This document shows, one piece after another, positions 18,031-27,760 of a stretch of 64,000 nt of DNA (its first letter is position 1; every line of letters starts with the position of its first letter). Source of the stretch: Shewanella gelidii (GTDB lineage: Bacteria; Pseudomonadota; Gammaproteobacteria; Enterobacterales; Shewanellaceae). A program made the position numbers and the translations under genes. The notes beneath the pieces are model-generated. The model was not told the origin of the DNA, ran no database searches, and saw only the letters and a program-made list of their open reading frames with translations. The stretch covers positions 512,317 to 576,316 of the forward strand of contig NZ_BMPZ01000002.1 of the NCBI RefSeq assembly GCF_014647855.1, read 5' to 3'.

Positions 18031-18741
18031 TTATTGGAAGCCAAATAGTTGCTTCAGTGTTTTTAAATAGCGCCTAGAAACGGGAACTTTAGCCCCTGAA
18101 TGTGTGGTGACTTCTGCACCAGAGTCAAGCAATTCGATTTCTGCAATCGCCTTGGGGGTGATTAAATATTGGCGGTGGCAACGAACCAATCCTGTTTTTT
18201 CCTCTAACATTTTTAGTGTCATTTGAGTGTGTACAGTTTCTTTGGCCGTAGTGACATGTATTCCGCCAACATCACTACATACAAACTCAACCTCATCGAC
18301 GAGGATGACTTTTAATTTATTACCTGTGTAACAAGGCAAATGGTTGAGCTGGGTTGGTGCGATGGAGTGGACCGCTTGCGGGGTAAGGTCTTTTCTAAGC
18401 CGCGCGATACTTTGTTGTAAGCGGCTTTCTTCAATGGGTTTTAAAAGGTAATCAAATGCATGATTGTCGAATGCTTTAATCGCAAACTCATCAAACGCTG
18501 TAATGAAGATGACTTTTGGCATTTGCTCAGGATCGAGCATCCCAATGAGTTCCATACCTGAAATTTTAGGCATTTGAATATCAAGAAAGATCAAATCAGG
18601 CTTGTGTTTAATAATCAGTTGAATAGCTTCAATGGCATTGCCGCATTGAGCAATGATTTGAATATCCTGATAAGCAGTCAACATGCTGGCAAGCTCTTCG
18701 CGAGCGAGCGGTTCATCGTCAACGAGAATACAAGTTATCAT
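18031..18741 (-). CDS. btsR: LytTR response regulator BtsR
   Basis: A 236-aa response regulator: receiver domain with acidic pair DDE near residue 8, phospho-acceptor Asp54 (FLDIQMP) and KP (LLKPIEE), then a C-terminal LytTR DNA-binding domain (KVPVSRRYLKTLKQLFGF). It corresponds to E. coli BtsR (YehT), which activates a pyruvate transporter. Its start overlaps the btsS stop by 4 bases, so the two are coupled. cstA, the predicted target, is 163 bp downstream. Confidence 0.92.
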   Translation of the reverse strand: MITCILVDDEPLAREELASMLTAYQDIQIIAQCGNAIEAIQLIIKHKPDLIFLDIQMPKISGMELIGMLDPEQMPKVIFITAFDEFAIKAFDNHAFDYLLKPIEESRLQQSIARLRKDLTPQAVHSIAPTQLNHLPCYTGNKLKVILVDEVEFVCSDVGGIHVTTAKETVHTQMTLKMLEEKTGLVRCHRQYLITPKAIAEIELLDSGAEVTTHSGAKVPVSRRYLKTLKQLFGFQ

Positions 18742-20489
18742 TCAGTTACCCCTGCTACAGGTATGCGGATTATCACGCGGGTATATTGGTCGGTGCAACA
18801 ATCAACGGTTACGCCGAATTTACTGCCAAAAATATTCTGAATGCGCTTATGAACTAAGTTCATCCCTAAGCCTTCTGATTTCATGGAACCATTCTCTACT
18901 AAACCTGAATTGTGGTAGAGGCCGGCATTATCTTCAACAATCATTTCCAAAGTATCGTTCTCAATCAATTGAGCTTCGATGCGTATCTTTCCTGTTTCAA
19001 GCATTTGTGAGGTGCCGTGCTTCACTGCATTTTCAATAATGGGCTGCAAGGTAAACGCGGGCATTTTCAGCTCATAAAGCTCTGGTGAAATATTGATTTC
19101 GATATGTAAGCTATCGATGAAACGCGCCTTCTCAATTGCCAGATATGAGTTGATGTGTTCAAGTTCGTCGCCCAAAGAGATTAAGCTCGTGGTTCGTTTC
19201 AGGTTTATTCTGAGAAATTGCGAGAGCTGCTGCAGGAGCTGTTTTGACTGATCCGGATCGCGTTTGATAATTGCGCTAATCGTATTCAGTGCGTTGAAAA
19301 GGAAGTGAGGATTGACCTGAGCCTGTAATAGTTTCAGCTCGGTTTGGGTCAGTAAATTTTGTTGTTGTGTGACTCGATTGTGTAGAATTTGGTTCGAGAG
19401 TAGGCGGCCGATACCTTCACCTAGTGTTTTATTGATATTCAAAAAGAGTTTGTTTTTGGCTTCATATAACTTAATGGTGCCGATGACCTCTGTATCATTT
19501 CGCAGGGGGATCACTAAGCACGAGCCTAACTTACATTGAGGTGACAATGAACAGGCGTACGCAGATTCAACACCGTCTGCGAACATTACTTTGTTCTCTC
19601 TGATGGCCGCTTCAGTCATATTGGAAGAGATTGGGGTACCGGGTAAATGGTGGTCGGCGCCTAATCCTATAAATGCAAGTAAGCGGTTCCGATCGGTAAT
19701 AGCAACGGCACCAACATTTGTTTCTTCCAGAACAATTTGGGCAATTGTCGCGCTTGATTTTTGGTCAAAACCTTGGGAAAGGATTCCGACACTTCGCTCG
19801 GCAATTTTCAGTGCTTTGGCGGAGAACGCCGAAGAGAGTTTGTCTGCCATCGTTTTCTGATCGCGGATCATACTCATGAACAGTGCGGTTCCGATAGAAT
19901 TGACCAGTAACATGGATGGTGCAATTTCTTTGACTAGGACGAGGGAATCTTCCCAAGGCTTCGCTACGATTAAAATGGTTGTCATCTGCATGAGTTCAAC
20001 GACAAATGTCAGCCCAAAGACGATCAGTGGGTCGTATATTTTCTCGTAGCGGCCACTTGATCTTAAATAGTAGCTAAAAAGACCGGCGGATAAGCCTTCT
20101 AGCGTTGTAGAAATCGCACAAGCTAAATCCGTGAACCCACCAAGACTATATCGATGTAATCCACCGGTTAAGCCGACTAAAAATCCGGTGACAGGCCCCC
20201 CTAGCAATCCACCAAGCACTGCGCCCATGGCCCGAGTGTTTGCAATAGCATCGTTAGTTTGCTCACCAAAATAGGTGGCCATAATGCAAAAGCTAGAGAA
20301 CACTAGGTAGATAAAGACTTTATGCGGTAAGCGTGAAGCCGTTTCGGCAAAAAGCTTGAATAAAGGGGTTTTGCTAAATAAATAAACAATGACCAAATAC
20401 AGGCACATTTGTTGGGTAAGAAGTAAAATTAATGCCATATCGCCAATTTGTCGTTTTATTTTTAAAGCATTTTGCCAGACCTTGTGCAC
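18738..20489 (-). CDS. btsS: Pyruvate-sensing histidine kinase BtsS
   Basis: Sensor kinase of the LytS family: six N-terminal membrane helices of the 5TM-Lyt type (GLLGGPVTGFLVGLTGGLHR, SLGGFTDLACAISTTLEG), a GAF domain with the CSLSPQCKLGS segment, a His_kinase domain with NPHFLFNALNTI (His395) and a HATPase domain with the N box PIIENAVKHG. It matches E. coli BtsS (YehU) closely over its length, except for extra N-terminal residues. The frame starts at GTG 20489 (583 aa); ATG 20438, codon 18, would give a length nearer to BtsS. Neither has a strong ribosome binding site. Confidence 0.9.
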   Translation of the reverse strand: MHKVWQNALKIKRQIGDMALILLLTQQMCLYLVIVYLFSKTPLFKLFAETASRLPHKVFIYLVFSSFCIMATYFGEQTNDAIANTRAMGAVLGGLLGGPVTGFLVGLTGGLHRYSLGGFTDLACAISTTLEGLSAGLFSYYLRSSGRYEKIYDPLIVFGLTFVVELMQMTTILIVAKPWEDSLVLVKEIAPSMLLVNSIGTALFMSMIRDQKTMADKLSSAFSAKALKIAERSVGILSQGFDQKSSATIAQIVLEETNVGAVAITDRNRLLAFIGLGADHHLPGTPISSNMTEAAIRENKVMFADGVESAYACSLSPQCKLGSCLVIPLRNDTEVIGTIKLYEAKNKLFLNINKTLGEGIGRLLSNQILHNRVTQQQNLLTQTELKLLQAQVNPHFLFNALNTISAIIKRDPDQSKQLLQQLSQFLRINLKRTTSLISLGDELEHINSYLAIEKARFIDSLHIEINISPELYELKMPAFTLQPIIENAVKHGTSQMLETGKIRIEAQLIENDTLEMIVEDNAGLYHNSGLVENGSMKSEGLGMNLVHKRIQNIFGSKFGVTVDCCTDQYTRVIIRIPVAGVTE

Positions 20490-20559
20490 AAGATCAGTGT
20501 TTGTTTTAAAAAAATAAGCTATAAAGAGGTATCGAAATTACATCTTATCGGAGAGTTTT

Positions 20560-20802
20560 ATGTCGGGTTCAGTTCACGGCCACGAAGTTATGCAAATGAT
20601 GTTGGAGATCGCAGCTCCAATGACAAAAGAAGAGTTGAAAGCGAAAATGCATGAGCGTTTCGGCGCAGATGCACGTTTTCACACCTGTTCTGCTCATGAA
20701 ATGGATGCCGATGCTTTGATCGCATTTCTTGAGAATAAAGGAAAGTTTATTCCTAAAGATGGTGGTGTTGTCACTGCAGCAGACAAAATCTGCAATCACT
20801 AA
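20560..20802 (+). CDS. yecH: YecH family metal-binding-like protein
   Basis: An 80-aa DUF2492 protein similar to E. coli YecH: HGHEVMQMM at the N terminus, RFGADARFHTCSAHEMDA in the middle and KGKFIPKDGG with a C-terminal KICNH. Its conserved His and Cys residues suggest metal binding, but its function is unknown. ATG 20560 follows CGGAGAG. It is divergent from btsS and ended by a bidirectional terminator. Confidence 0.9.
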   Translation: MSGSVHGHEVMQMMLEIAAPMTKEELKAKMHERFGADARFHTCSAHEMDADALIAFLENKGKFIPKDGGVVTAADKICNH

Positions 20803-20843
20803 TTTTTTAACTCGTATTTAAAAACTTGGTACCATCAATATTG

Positions 20844-20869
20844 AAAAGGCAGCTTTTGCTGCCTTTTTT
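20844..20869. terminator. Bidirectional terminator yecH / RHH gene
   Basis: AAAAGGCAGC-TTTT-GCTGCCTTTT is a 10-bp stem with T runs on both strands; it overlaps the last bases of the convergent ribbon-helix-helix gene. Confidence 0.88.
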
Positions 20870-21209
20870 ATTGACTGATTCTGTCGAGTAGGGCTTGTTG
20901 CTCTTCTTCTGTTTTATTGACAAAGTCTTGAACTAAAATGCGAATTAATCGAGATTTTGCAATATTGGTTTGCAGCGATGCGTTATTCAGCTGTTCAATA
21001 CTAGTTTCTGTGAGTGTAAAAGTTGCGTGGCGAAAAATCTTAGTGGTTTTTTTGTCAAGACCAACGGTCTCATCAGCCACATCTTGTGCATCAGGGAATT
21101 TGCTTGGTTGACCGGTCGCATAATTGACCGCATCTTCAATAAAGTCATCGACATCGACTTTAGTGTTGCGCACTTTGCGCTTTTTACGCTTGAGATCAAT
21201 TAAGCTCAT
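20868..21209 (-). CDS. Ribbon-helix-helix partner of the ParA-like ATPase
   Basis: A 113-aa protein with a basic, probably flexible N terminus (DLKRKKRKVRNTK) and a C-terminal ribbon-helix-helix-like domain: strand ATFTLTE, helix SIEQLNNASL and helix KSRLIRILVQDFV. Its start overlaps the end of the ParA-like gene by 14 bp. This order (ATPase, then small RHH protein with a mobile basic tail) recalls plasmid parF-parG, where the RHH protein binds the centromere and stimulates the ATPase. No sequence-level match to ParG is claimed. Confidence 0.7.
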   Translation of the reverse strand: MSLIDLKRKKRKVRNTKVDVDDFIEDAVNYATGQPSKFPDAQDVADETVGLDKKTTKIFRHATFTLTETSIEQLNNASLQTNIAKSRLIRILVQDFVNKTEEEQQALLDRISQ

Positions 21210-21864
21210 AGGAGTTTTCTGGCTCTATAGCAAGGAGCTCATCGGCAATGGCTCTGATTTCAATGGCTGCTTTGCCATCGGGATCCAACTCAACCACTGA
21301 AGAACCTTTCTCTTCGCTATCATCATAGATATTACGACTGAATGTGACAGAGTTTAGTACGCGCAAACCAAATGATTTCACGACATCTTTGGCTTCTAAA
21401 ATGCGTTTGAACTGCGTGGGAAGGGCTGGGCACTGTGTTAGAACGATGGTTGAAACCATTTTAGGGTTAACCATTTTACATGTACTCAACATGTCTTCCA
21501 TATGGGGTAGAGTTTTTAAATCACGGCGTTTAGGACGTAGTGGAATGACGACATACGTTGCGACAGACATACTCGCACGCATGGCGAGGTTGTCTTGGCC
21601 GCCACAATCAACAATAACGTAATCATAACGTTCATTCAGGCTGAGTAAGTCATTGCGAATTTTGCCGTAGAGCTGAATACAGTTAATTGGTGGCAGATCG
21701 GGCTCTTCATTTCGTGCTTGTATCCAATCTGAAGTGGTTCGTTGCGGATCGCAATCAACCATTAACACATTTGCTTCGAATTTTTGTTGGATATAGACCG
21801 CTAAGTTTTGAGCCAAGCAGCTTTTACCACTACCGCCTTTTTCTCCACCTACTAGCAAAATCAT
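21196..21864 (-). CDS. ParA/MinD-type ATPase
   Basis: A 222-aa ParA-superfamily ATPase without an extra N-terminal DNA-binding domain (the short ParF type). The deviant Walker A motif is GGEKGGSGKSCLAQN, with the signature lysine before GG; the A' segment is MVDCDPQRTTSDW and the Walker B is YVIVDCGGQD. The partner RHH gene overlaps its 3' end. No plasmid replication or integrase gene is near, so this is a chromosomal cassette of unknown cargo (plasmid-like segregation, or positioning of a protein complex). It is likely read from a promoter in 21865-22005. Confidence 0.85.
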   Translation of the reverse strand: MILLVGGEKGGSGKSCLAQNLAVYIQQKFEANVLMVDCDPQRTTSDWIQARNEEPDLPPINCIQLYGKIRNDLLSLNERYDYVIVDCGGQDNLAMRASMSVATYVVIPLRPKRRDLKTLPHMEDMLSTCKMVNPKMVSTIVLTQCPALPTQFKRILEAKDVVKSFGLRVLNSVTFSRNIYDDSEEKGSSVVELDPDGKAAIEIRAIADELLAIEPENSYELN

Positions 21865-21964
21865 AGATCCATCTCCTGTGGGTACGCATTAATCATTAAA
21901 TTATAGAACAGTGACTAAAAAGTGCTCGGCCTAATGGATCTAAGCAATTGAGTCGTAATATAGT

Positions 21965-21977
21965 TTCTCATTGAGAA
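21965..21977. repeat. Short palindrome upstream of the parA-like gene
   Basis: TTCTCA-T-TGAGAA, 6-bp arms, about 100 bp upstream of the ParA-like start. It could be an operator or centromere element for the RHH protein, but it is short enough to be chance. Confidence 0.3.
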
Positions 21978-22005
21978 CGTTTTGTATCGTTTCGTTTGCG
22001 AGCTT

Positions 22006-22356
22006 TTATACGAGCTGGACGGCAACATGAAAGCTTAAATCGTTGCACTTTGTGCACCTGCAAACTTGGCCCTTAACCGTGTTCTCATTTTCAGAGTTTG
22101 GATGGAAAGTGACTTCCAGCAGGCTACCCAGAGCGAAATTCGTTTTGTATTCAAGTAAGGCCCCTTTACGGGCAAAGTCAATACAAATCGCGTCATCTGA
22201 TGTGACTTGGCCTGAACTGTCTTGCCAAGTTAGCAGTACACGCTCGGCTTCCATATCAACCCGTAAAGAAGCACGTTTTTCAACATATTCTTTTTGAACG
22301 TCATCCATAACCCGATCCCTTAAGCTATTGTTTGGTAATTCTTTTAAATCTAGCAT
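22006..22356 (-). CDS. PilZ-like domain protein
   Basis: A 116-aa single-domain protein with the PilZ pattern: RASLR (Arg28-x3-Arg32, the c-di-GMP RxxxR motif) and IDFARKG (Asp60 to Gly65), which fits (D/N)xSxxG except that Ser is Ala. A C-terminal CRCTKCNDLSFHVAVQL adds three cysteines. It is a likely c-di-GMP or degenerate PilZ protein of unknown partner. It lies between psiE and the ParA-like gene, all on the minus strand. Confidence 0.65.
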   Translation of the reverse strand: MLDLKELPNNSLRDRVMDDVQKEYVEKRASLRVDMEAERVLLTWQDSSGQVTSDDAICIDFARKGALLEYKTNFALGSLLEVTFHPNSENENTVKGQVCRCTKCNDLSFHVAVQLV

Positions 22357-22394
22357 AATTCTCAGAGCGAAAGCATTGCTAAATCTATTTTTTG

Positions 22395-22799
22395 CTACTC
22401 ATCTGAATTTTTTGGCCGTGGATAAGGGAGTTTCAGTTGTCCCCAGCGAATAATTATAACTGTAGATGCAAGTACGAGTGTTGAAATTGCTATGGTTAAA
22501 ATTCGCCAATCATCCATGGATTTCATATCCAGAATCAGATACCGGGCAAGCGCCACAATGGCGATGTAGATCGGCATCCGTATGGGGAGTTTGCCAGATT
22601 CTGCATAGTTCCCGACCATGGCAAGTACTTCTAAGAAAATGAAGAGTAAAAGTAAATCGGCTAGCGCGACTTTCTTTGCATCAATAATATGAACAATTTC
22701 TTGCCCTATAGCTACGATAGTCGCTAAAGCGATGATGATGAGCACAAAGTGTTCTACAGCTCGTAAACTCGAGTGACCGTATTTTTTGTATAAATTCAT
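22395..22799 (-). CDS. psiE: PsiE-family membrane protein
   Basis: A 134-aa inner-membrane protein with four hydrophobic helices, matching the phosphate-starvation-inducible PsiE family (E. coli 136 aa); the cues are EVLAMVGNYAESGKLPIRMPIYIAIVA, shortened here to YAESGKLPIRMPIYIAI, and RYLILD. The frame is open to TTG 22826; ATG 22799 (MNLYKKYG) with AGG upstream fits the family length. I see no pho box. Confidence 0.85.
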   Translation of the reverse strand: MNLYKKYGHSSLRAVEHFVLIIIALATIVAIGQEIVHIIDAKKVALADLLLLFIFLEVLAMVGNYAESGKLPIRMPIYIAIVALARYLILDMKSMDDWRILTIAISTLVLASTVIIIRWGQLKLPYPRPKNSDE

Positions 22800-22985
22800 T
22801 GCTATACCTAATGTTGTCCCTAGCAACTATCATATTTCAAATCAAGATGTAGGGACAAGTCATTCTAAACTCATATTACTGTTATTGATTAAAAGTATGG
22901 ATGGCAAAAACTTCTTTGCAGTGTTTGTGCGGCGAATAGAGCAGTTTAGCTTGCTGCATTGATATGACTTGATGATGACAGACAT

Positions 22986-23014
22986 AAAAAAACCGCCTTA
23001 ACTTGGCGGTTTTT
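22986..23014 (-). terminator. Terminator of suhB
   Basis: AAAACCGCC and GGCGGTTTT form a 9-bp stem with a 7-nt loop; the minus strand ends in a T run. It lies 20 bp after suhB. Confidence 0.9.
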
Positions 23015-23033
23015 CTACATATAATTTGGCTAT

Positions 23034-23837
23034 TTAGCGTTTCAAGGCGTCACTTAATAAAGGACGCATTGTTTTTACTAGTTTTGTAGTTACTTTTGGA
23101 GAGCCTGCCACAATGTTTCCAGACTTCATGTAGTCGTGACCACCGATAAAGTCAGTTACGGTGCCGCCAGCTTCACGGCAAATCAGATCGCCTGCTGCGA
23201 TATCCCAAGGTTTTAGGCCAATTTCAAAAAAGCCTTCCATACGACCTGCAGCAACGTATGCTAAATCAAGTGCGGCAGATCCGGCACGACGTAAATCAGC
23301 ACATTGGTTAAACACTTCACCAAAGATCTTCATATAGGTTTCAGAATGTTGGCGTGCTTTGAAAGGGAATCCAGTGGCAATGATTGAGCCGCTCATATCG
23401 TTAACGCTCTTTACGCGAACTCGGAAATCATTCAGCTTGGCACCTTTACCGCGAATCGCGCTAAATAGCTCGTCACGGATTGGGTCATAAACCACACCGA
23501 CTTGGGTTTGGCCTTTGTATTGTAGTGCAATTGAAACTGCAAAGTGGGGAATACCATTAACAAAGTTATTGGTACCATCTAGGGGATCAATAATCCACAT
23601 GTAATCGCTATCTTCACCGCGATTTTCGCCATTTTCTTCACCAACGATCGTATGATCAGGGTAAGATTTACGGATTTGGTAGATAATCGCTGCTTCTGCT
23701 TCTTTGTCTACATTGGTAACAAAGTCGTTTACACCTTTGGTGCTCACTTCTACTCGGTCGAGCTCAGAAAAAGCACGTATAATCGTTTGCCCCGCTGCGC
23801 GAGCGGCGCGCACGGCAATAGTCTGCATTGCATGCAT
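23034..23837 (-). CDS. suhB: Inositol monophosphatase / Nus-factor SuhB
   Basis: SuhB hydrolyses inositol-1-phosphate and, in E. coli, also joins the rRNA antitermination complex. Motifs: GEENGE (metal), WIIDPLDGTNNFVNG (metal, substrate) and KPWDIAAGDLICREAGG. At 267 aa it is the same length as E. coli SuhB, and the MHAMQTIAVRAARAAG start and SDALKR C terminus match. It is divergent from trmJ, as in related bacteria. Confidence 0.97.
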   Translation of the reverse strand: MHAMQTIAVRAARAAGQTIIRAFSELDRVEVSTKGVNDFVTNVDKEAEAAIIYQIRKSYPDHTIVGEENGENRGEDSDYMWIIDPLDGTNNFVNGIPHFAVSIALQYKGQTQVGVVYDPIRDELFSAIRGKGAKLNDFRVRVKSVNDMSGSIIATGFPFKARQHSETYMKIFGEVFNQCADLRRAGSAALDLAYVAAGRMEGFFEIGLKPWDIAAGDLICREAGGTVTDFIGGHDYMKSGNIVAGSPKVTTKLVKTMRPLLSDALKR

Positions 23838-23990
23838 GGATAATCCCCTGGATGTGAAAGAACGTTAAATAGCGGTCGCGAATTATACAGAAACTAAATA
23901 TATTATCAAATGTAGATTTTCATATAAGCAAATCAGGTCGCCTATGTTAGTATTCTGCGTCCTAGTTTTAGATAAATGTAAGTGTATTTA

Positions 23991-24725
23991 ATGTTAAGTA
24001 ATATCCGTGTTGTATTGGTCGGTACCTCTCATCCAGGAAATATTGGTTCTGTTGCTAGAGCAATGAAAACCATGGGATTATCAAATCTTTATTTGGCTGA
24101 GCCGAGAACTGAGCCCGACGGTCACTCCATTGCTTTAGCAGCTGGCGCTTCGGATATCCTTAAAAACCTTGTCACGACGGATTCATTAGAAGAAGCCATT
24201 GCTGATTGTAGCCTCGTGATTGGTACGAGTGCGCGTAGCCGAACATTGGATTGGCCAATGCTCGATCCACGGCAAAGCGGCGAGAAGTTAGCGGCTCAAG
24301 CGACAACTGGGCCTGTGGCGATAGTCTTTGGTCGAGAAAACCATGGCTTAAACAATGAAGAGCTGCAACGGTGTAATTATCATGTAGCGATTCCAGCAAA
24401 TCCTGAATATAGCTCTTTAAATTTGGCACAAGCTGTACAGATAATTTGTTATGAAACACGAATTGCGCATCTCGCGTTGAATGAGAAGCCTGTTGAGGTC
24501 ATTGAGTATCCACTATCTGCGGATTTACAGCGATTTTTTGAGCATTTAGAAAAAACGCTTAGTGAGACTGGGTTTATCGTCAAGAATCACCCTGGTCAGG
24601 TGATGGTTAAACTGCGGAGATTATATAGTCGAGCGCAAGTTGAAGCGGCAGAGATGAATATTTTACGAGGCATTTTAACCTCGATTGATAAAAAAATTGC
24701 TGCAAAAGATAAGACCAACGAGTGA
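23991..24725 (+). CDS. trmJ: tRNA (cytidine/uridine-2'-O-)-methyltransferase TrmJ
   Basis: SpoU-family (SPOUT) methyltransferase modifying ribose 32 of tRNAs. Motifs 1-3 of the family are seen: [29 protein letters not shown] and [14 protein letters not shown]. The frame is open to GTG 23982, but the family start [12 protein letters not shown] is ATG 23991, giving 244 aa. cysE follows 108 bp downstream. Confidence 0.95.
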   Translation: MLSNIRVVLVGTSHPGNIGSVARAMKTMGLSNLYLAEPRTEPDGHSIALAAGASDILKNLVTTDSLEEAIADCSLVIGTSARSRTLDWPMLDPRQSGEKLAAQATTGPVAIVFGRENHGLNNEELQRCNYHVAIPANPEYSSLNLAQAVQIICYETRIAHLALNEKPVEVIEYPLSADLQRFFEHLEKTLSETGFIVKNHPGQVMVKLRRLYSRAQVEAAEMNILRGILTSIDKKIAAKDKTNE

Positions 24726-24833
24726 TGTCGTGGCAAACAAGGCTGGAAACGCCAATTTGTGTGTGTAGGCATACGTAATCGAACTGAATCACTTGAATTG
24801 TGATTTATTGGTGAAGTAAATAAAGGTACCAAC

Positions 24834-25655
24834 ATGGGTGTTATTGCCAGAGTTAAAGAAGATATCGCATCTATCTATCACAGAGATCCCGCTGCACGAA
24901 ATGCATTTGAGATTGTGCTCAATTATCCTGGTATGCATGCGATTTGGTTTCATCGTATTAGTCACCGTTTGTGGGTTGCAGAGTGGCGTCAATTCGCCCG
25001 ATTGCTATCGACATTTTCTCGTTGGCTCACAGGCGTAGAGATCCATCCTGGCGCGACCATTGGTGATCGCTTCTTTATCGATCACGGCATGGGCGTTGTG
25101 ATTGGTGAAACCGCTGAAATTGGTGACGACTGTACCTTATATCATTCGGTGACATTAGGCGGTACGAGCTGGCAAGCGGGAAAACGTCACCCGACCCTTC
25201 GAAATAACGTGGTCGTTGGAGCCGGCGCTAAAATTTTGGGGCCAATTACAATGCATGATGGTGCGCGAGTTGGCTCAAACTCAGTGATTGTTAAAGATGT
25301 GCCCAAAGATACTACTGTTGTGGGTATTCCGGGGCGGGTTGTCGCTACACCGACTACACAAACAGAAGAAGAGAATGAAAGACGAAACGCCATGGCCAAA
25401 AAATATGGCTTTGATGCGTATGCCGTTTCGCCAGATAACCCTGACCCTGTCGCAAACGCAATTGGGCAAATGTTAGACCATATGCATTTAATGGATTCAA
25501 AAGTTCAAGAAATTTGTCAGGCGTTACAGTCCGTCGGCGGCGATGTCTGTACTGATAAGTTACCAGAGCTGGAAGTGGAAGAGTTTAGCGATGTTGAAAT
25601 GGCAGCAGCTGAGAAGCGTCAAAACGCAATTGATGAGTTTGATCCCATTATATGA
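24834..25655 (+). CDS. cysE: Serine O-acetyltransferase
   Basis: CysE acetylates serine, the committing step of cysteine synthesis, using acetyl-CoA. It is the short EpsC-like form (273 aa) with a small helical N-terminal part and a left-handed beta helix of hexapeptide repeats, containing [19 protein letters not shown] and [14 protein letters not shown]-terminal extension of about 90 residues beyond the helix is acidic. Its location just upstream of iscR places sulfur acquisition beside Fe-S assembly. cysB, its pathway regulator, is about 34 kb away in the same window. Confidence 0.95.
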   Translation: MGVIARVKEDIASIYHRDPAARNAFEIVLNYPGMHAIWFHRISHRLWVAEWRQFARLLSTFSRWLTGVEIHPGATIGDRFFIDHGMGVVIGETAEIGDDCTLYHSVTLGGTSWQAGKRHPTLRNNVVVGAGAKILGPITMHDGARVGSNSVIVKDVPKDTTVVGIPGRVVATPTTQTEEENERRNAMAKKYGFDAYAVSPDNPDPVANAIGQMLDHMHLMDSKVQEICQALQSVGGDVCTDKLPELEVEEFSDVEMAAAEKRQNAIDEFDPII

Positions 25656-25790
25656 ACCTAACTCATGATTAATCCGGCTTTAGGATTGAATCTTTTCGAG
25701 GAAACAGGTTAAATACCCCAGCAACTTAGCAGGGTATTCCAAATCATATATTCTGGCCTCCAAGAATATCCGAGCAGTTTAGTTGGTTAA

Positions 25791-25815
25791 ATACTTGACT
25801 GATTGACTCGGGTAT
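25791..25815 (+). promoter_or_regulatory. Type-1 IscR binding site at the isc promoter
   Basis: The 25-base sequence from 25791 (ATACTTGACT..., ending CGGGTAT) fits the E. coli type-1 IscR consensus ATASYYGACTRWWWYAGTCRRSTAT, abbreviated here as ATASYYGACT-N5-AGTCRRSTAT, at 23 of 25 positions. It overlaps a TTGACT -35 candidate (25795-25800), so [2Fe-2S]-IscR would block initiation, giving autorepression of the operon. Confidence 0.85.
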
Positions 25816-25858
25816 GTTGAAATTCCCACATATCTGTTTATTTGGAGCAGTGGTAGTT

Positions 25859-26320
25859 ATGAAACTTACATCGAAAGGTCGCTACGCCGTTACAGCTATG
25901 CTGGATGTTGCGATACATTCCGCTACAGGGCCGGTTCCTCTTGCTGATATTTCGGAGCGTCAGGGAATTTCACTTTCATACTTAGAGCAGTTGTTCGCCA
26001 AGTTAAGAAAGAATGGCTTAGTCTCAAGTGTTCGTGGGCCTGGTGGAGGATACCGACTGGGTCTTGAGGCCGCAGATATTTCAGTGGGTATGGTCGTTCA
26101 TGCAGTTGATGAATCTGTTGATGCGACGCGTTGCCAAGGTCAAGGGAATTGCCAAAGTGGCAGCCGTTGCCTCACTCATTCGCTCTGGGGCGACTTGAGT
26201 AAACAAATTTCAGATTTTCTGGATGGCATTAGCCTCGCAGGCTTGATGCAAAAGAGAGATGTCCAGTTTATCTCAGTAAAGCAAGACAAGATTCAAATGG
26301 AACAAAGGGTGATCGCTTAA
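25859..26320 (+). CDS. iscR: Fe-S cluster regulator IscR
   Basis: Rrf2-family repressor that senses Fe-S status. The winged HTH is at the N terminus ([16 protein letters not shown]), and the cluster ligands Cys92, Cys98 and Cys104 are at the same numbers as in E. coli, with His107. The frame extends upstream to 25814, but ATG 25859 gives the conserved start and 153 aa. It is the first gene of the isc operon, with its own binding site at 25791. Confidence 0.97.
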   Translation: MKLTSKGRYAVTAMLDVAIHSATGPVPLADISERQGISLSYLEQLFAKLRKNGLVSSVRGPGGGYRLGLEAADISVGMVVHAVDESVDATRCQGQGNCQSGSRCLTHSLWGDLSKQISDFLDGISLAGLMQKRDVQFISVKQDKIQMEQRVIA

Positions 26321-26507
26321 TACGCAATCAACTTTTGAACTGTACCTTTGTAGAAGACATTTCTCAGGTAAGTGACTTGAAAGGACATCTTGGGGTTGAA
26401 TTGTCAGCCTGGTGAGGTGCCATTGTTAATACATTGAGTACGATGATAATAACTATTTTTTGTACGTTGTATGTAGCGAGAAACAGCTACCCAGTACGGA
26501 GTGTGTG

Positions 26508-27722
26508 ATGAAGCTTCCTATTTATTTAGATTATGCAGCAACAACACCTGTTGACCCACGTGTCGCAGATAAGATGGTCAAGTTCATGACAATGGACGGC
26601 GTGTTTGGTAACCCAGCATCTCGTTCTCATCGTTATGGTTGGCAAGCTGAAGAAGCTGTTGATGTTGCTCGTAATCAAGTTGCTGAACTGATTAACGCGG
26701 ACCCAAGAGAAATTGTTTTCACGTCGGGCGCGACCGAATCAAATAACCTTGCCATTAAAGGTGTTGCTCACTTTTATCATAAAAAAGGTAAGCACATCAT
26801 CACCAGCAAGACTGAACATAAAGCTGTGCTTGATACCTGTCGCCAACTTGAGCGAGAAGGCTATGAAGTGACATATCTCGAGCCTGCTGCAAATGGCATC
26901 ATCCCAATGGATGTCCTAGAAGGCGCAATGCGTGAAGATACCGTTCTTGTGAGCATTATGCATGTGAACAATGAAATTGGTGTTATCCATAACGTTGAAG
27001 CCATCGGCGAACTATGTCGCAGCAAGAAAATCATTTTTCATGTTGATGCTGCACAAAGCGCGGGCAAGCTGCCAATTGATATGCAAACGATGAAGATTGA
27101 TTTGTTGTCGATTTCAGCGCACAAAATGTATGGACCCAAAGGCATCGGAGCGCTATATGTTCGCCGTAAGCCTCGTATTCGCCTAGAAGCACAGACACAT
27201 GGTGGTGGCCACGAACGGGGTATGCGTAGTGGCACACTGGCAACACATCAAATTGTAGGCATGGGTGAAGCCGCAGCGATTGCAAAAGCTGATATGCAAA
27301 GTGATAACGAGCGTATTAGAAGTTTACGAGACAAACTGTGGGCCGGTGTAAAACACATAGAAGAAACTTATATTAATGGTGATGCTGAACAGCGTTACTG
27401 TGGCAGCCTCAACGTAAGTTTTAACTTCGTTGAAGGTGAGTCTTTGATGATGGCATTAAAAGATCTGGCCGTATCTTCGGGTTCAGCTTGTACTTCTGCG
27501 AGCTTAGAGCCTAGTTACGTGTTACGCGCGCTTGGCTTGAACGACGAAATGGCTCACAGCTCGATTCGCTTCTCCATTGGTCGCTTTACGACTGAAGAAG
27601 AGATTGACCACGCTATCGAAACGATTACTAAGTCTATCGGTAAATTGAGAGAGATGTCTCCTTTGTGGGAGATGTTCAAAGATGGTATCGACCTTGAAAA
27701 AGTTCAATGGACCCATCACTAA
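26508..27722 (+). CDS. iscS: Cysteine desulfurase IscS
   Basis: PLP enzyme that takes sulfur from cysteine for Fe-S clusters, thiamine and tRNA thiolation. Seen: the PLP-lysine region [22 protein letters not shown], and the mobile-loop active-site cysteine in [24 protein letters not shown] 26508 with GGAG upstream gives 404 aa, the E. coli length; the open frame to 26460 is ignored. The 187-bp gap after iscR has no terminator, consistent with one transcript. Confidence 0.97.
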   Translation: MKLPIYLDYAATTPVDPRVADKMVKFMTMDGVFGNPASRSHRYGWQAEEAVDVARNQVAELINADPREIVFTSGATESNNLAIKGVAHFYHKKGKHIITSKTEHKAVLDTCRQLEREGYEVTYLEPAANGIIPMDVLEGAMREDTVLVSIMHVNNEIGVIHNVEAIGELCRSKKIIFHVDAAQSAGKLPIDMQTMKIDLLSISAHKMYGPKGIGALYVRRKPRIRLEAQTHGGGHERGMRSGTLATHQIVGMGEAAAIAKADMQSDNERIRSLRDKLWAGVKHIEETYINGDAEQRYCGSLNVSFNFVEGESLMMALKDLAVSSGSACTSASLEPSYVLRALGLNDEMAHSSIRFSIGRFTTEEEIDHAIETITKSIGKLREMSPLWEMFKDGIDLEKVQWTHH

Positions 27723-27760
27723 TTAACTTAATTTATTGTTAGAGAATTTGGAGTAAGACC

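Noticed and set aside
20868-21864. Integrated plasmid remnant around the ParA-like gene
   Set aside because: No replication, integrase or mobilisation gene is nearby and neighbours are chromosomal.
25814-25858. Longer iscR start
   Set aside because: It overlaps the IscR binding site and adds residues not in IscR; ATG 25859 fits exactly.
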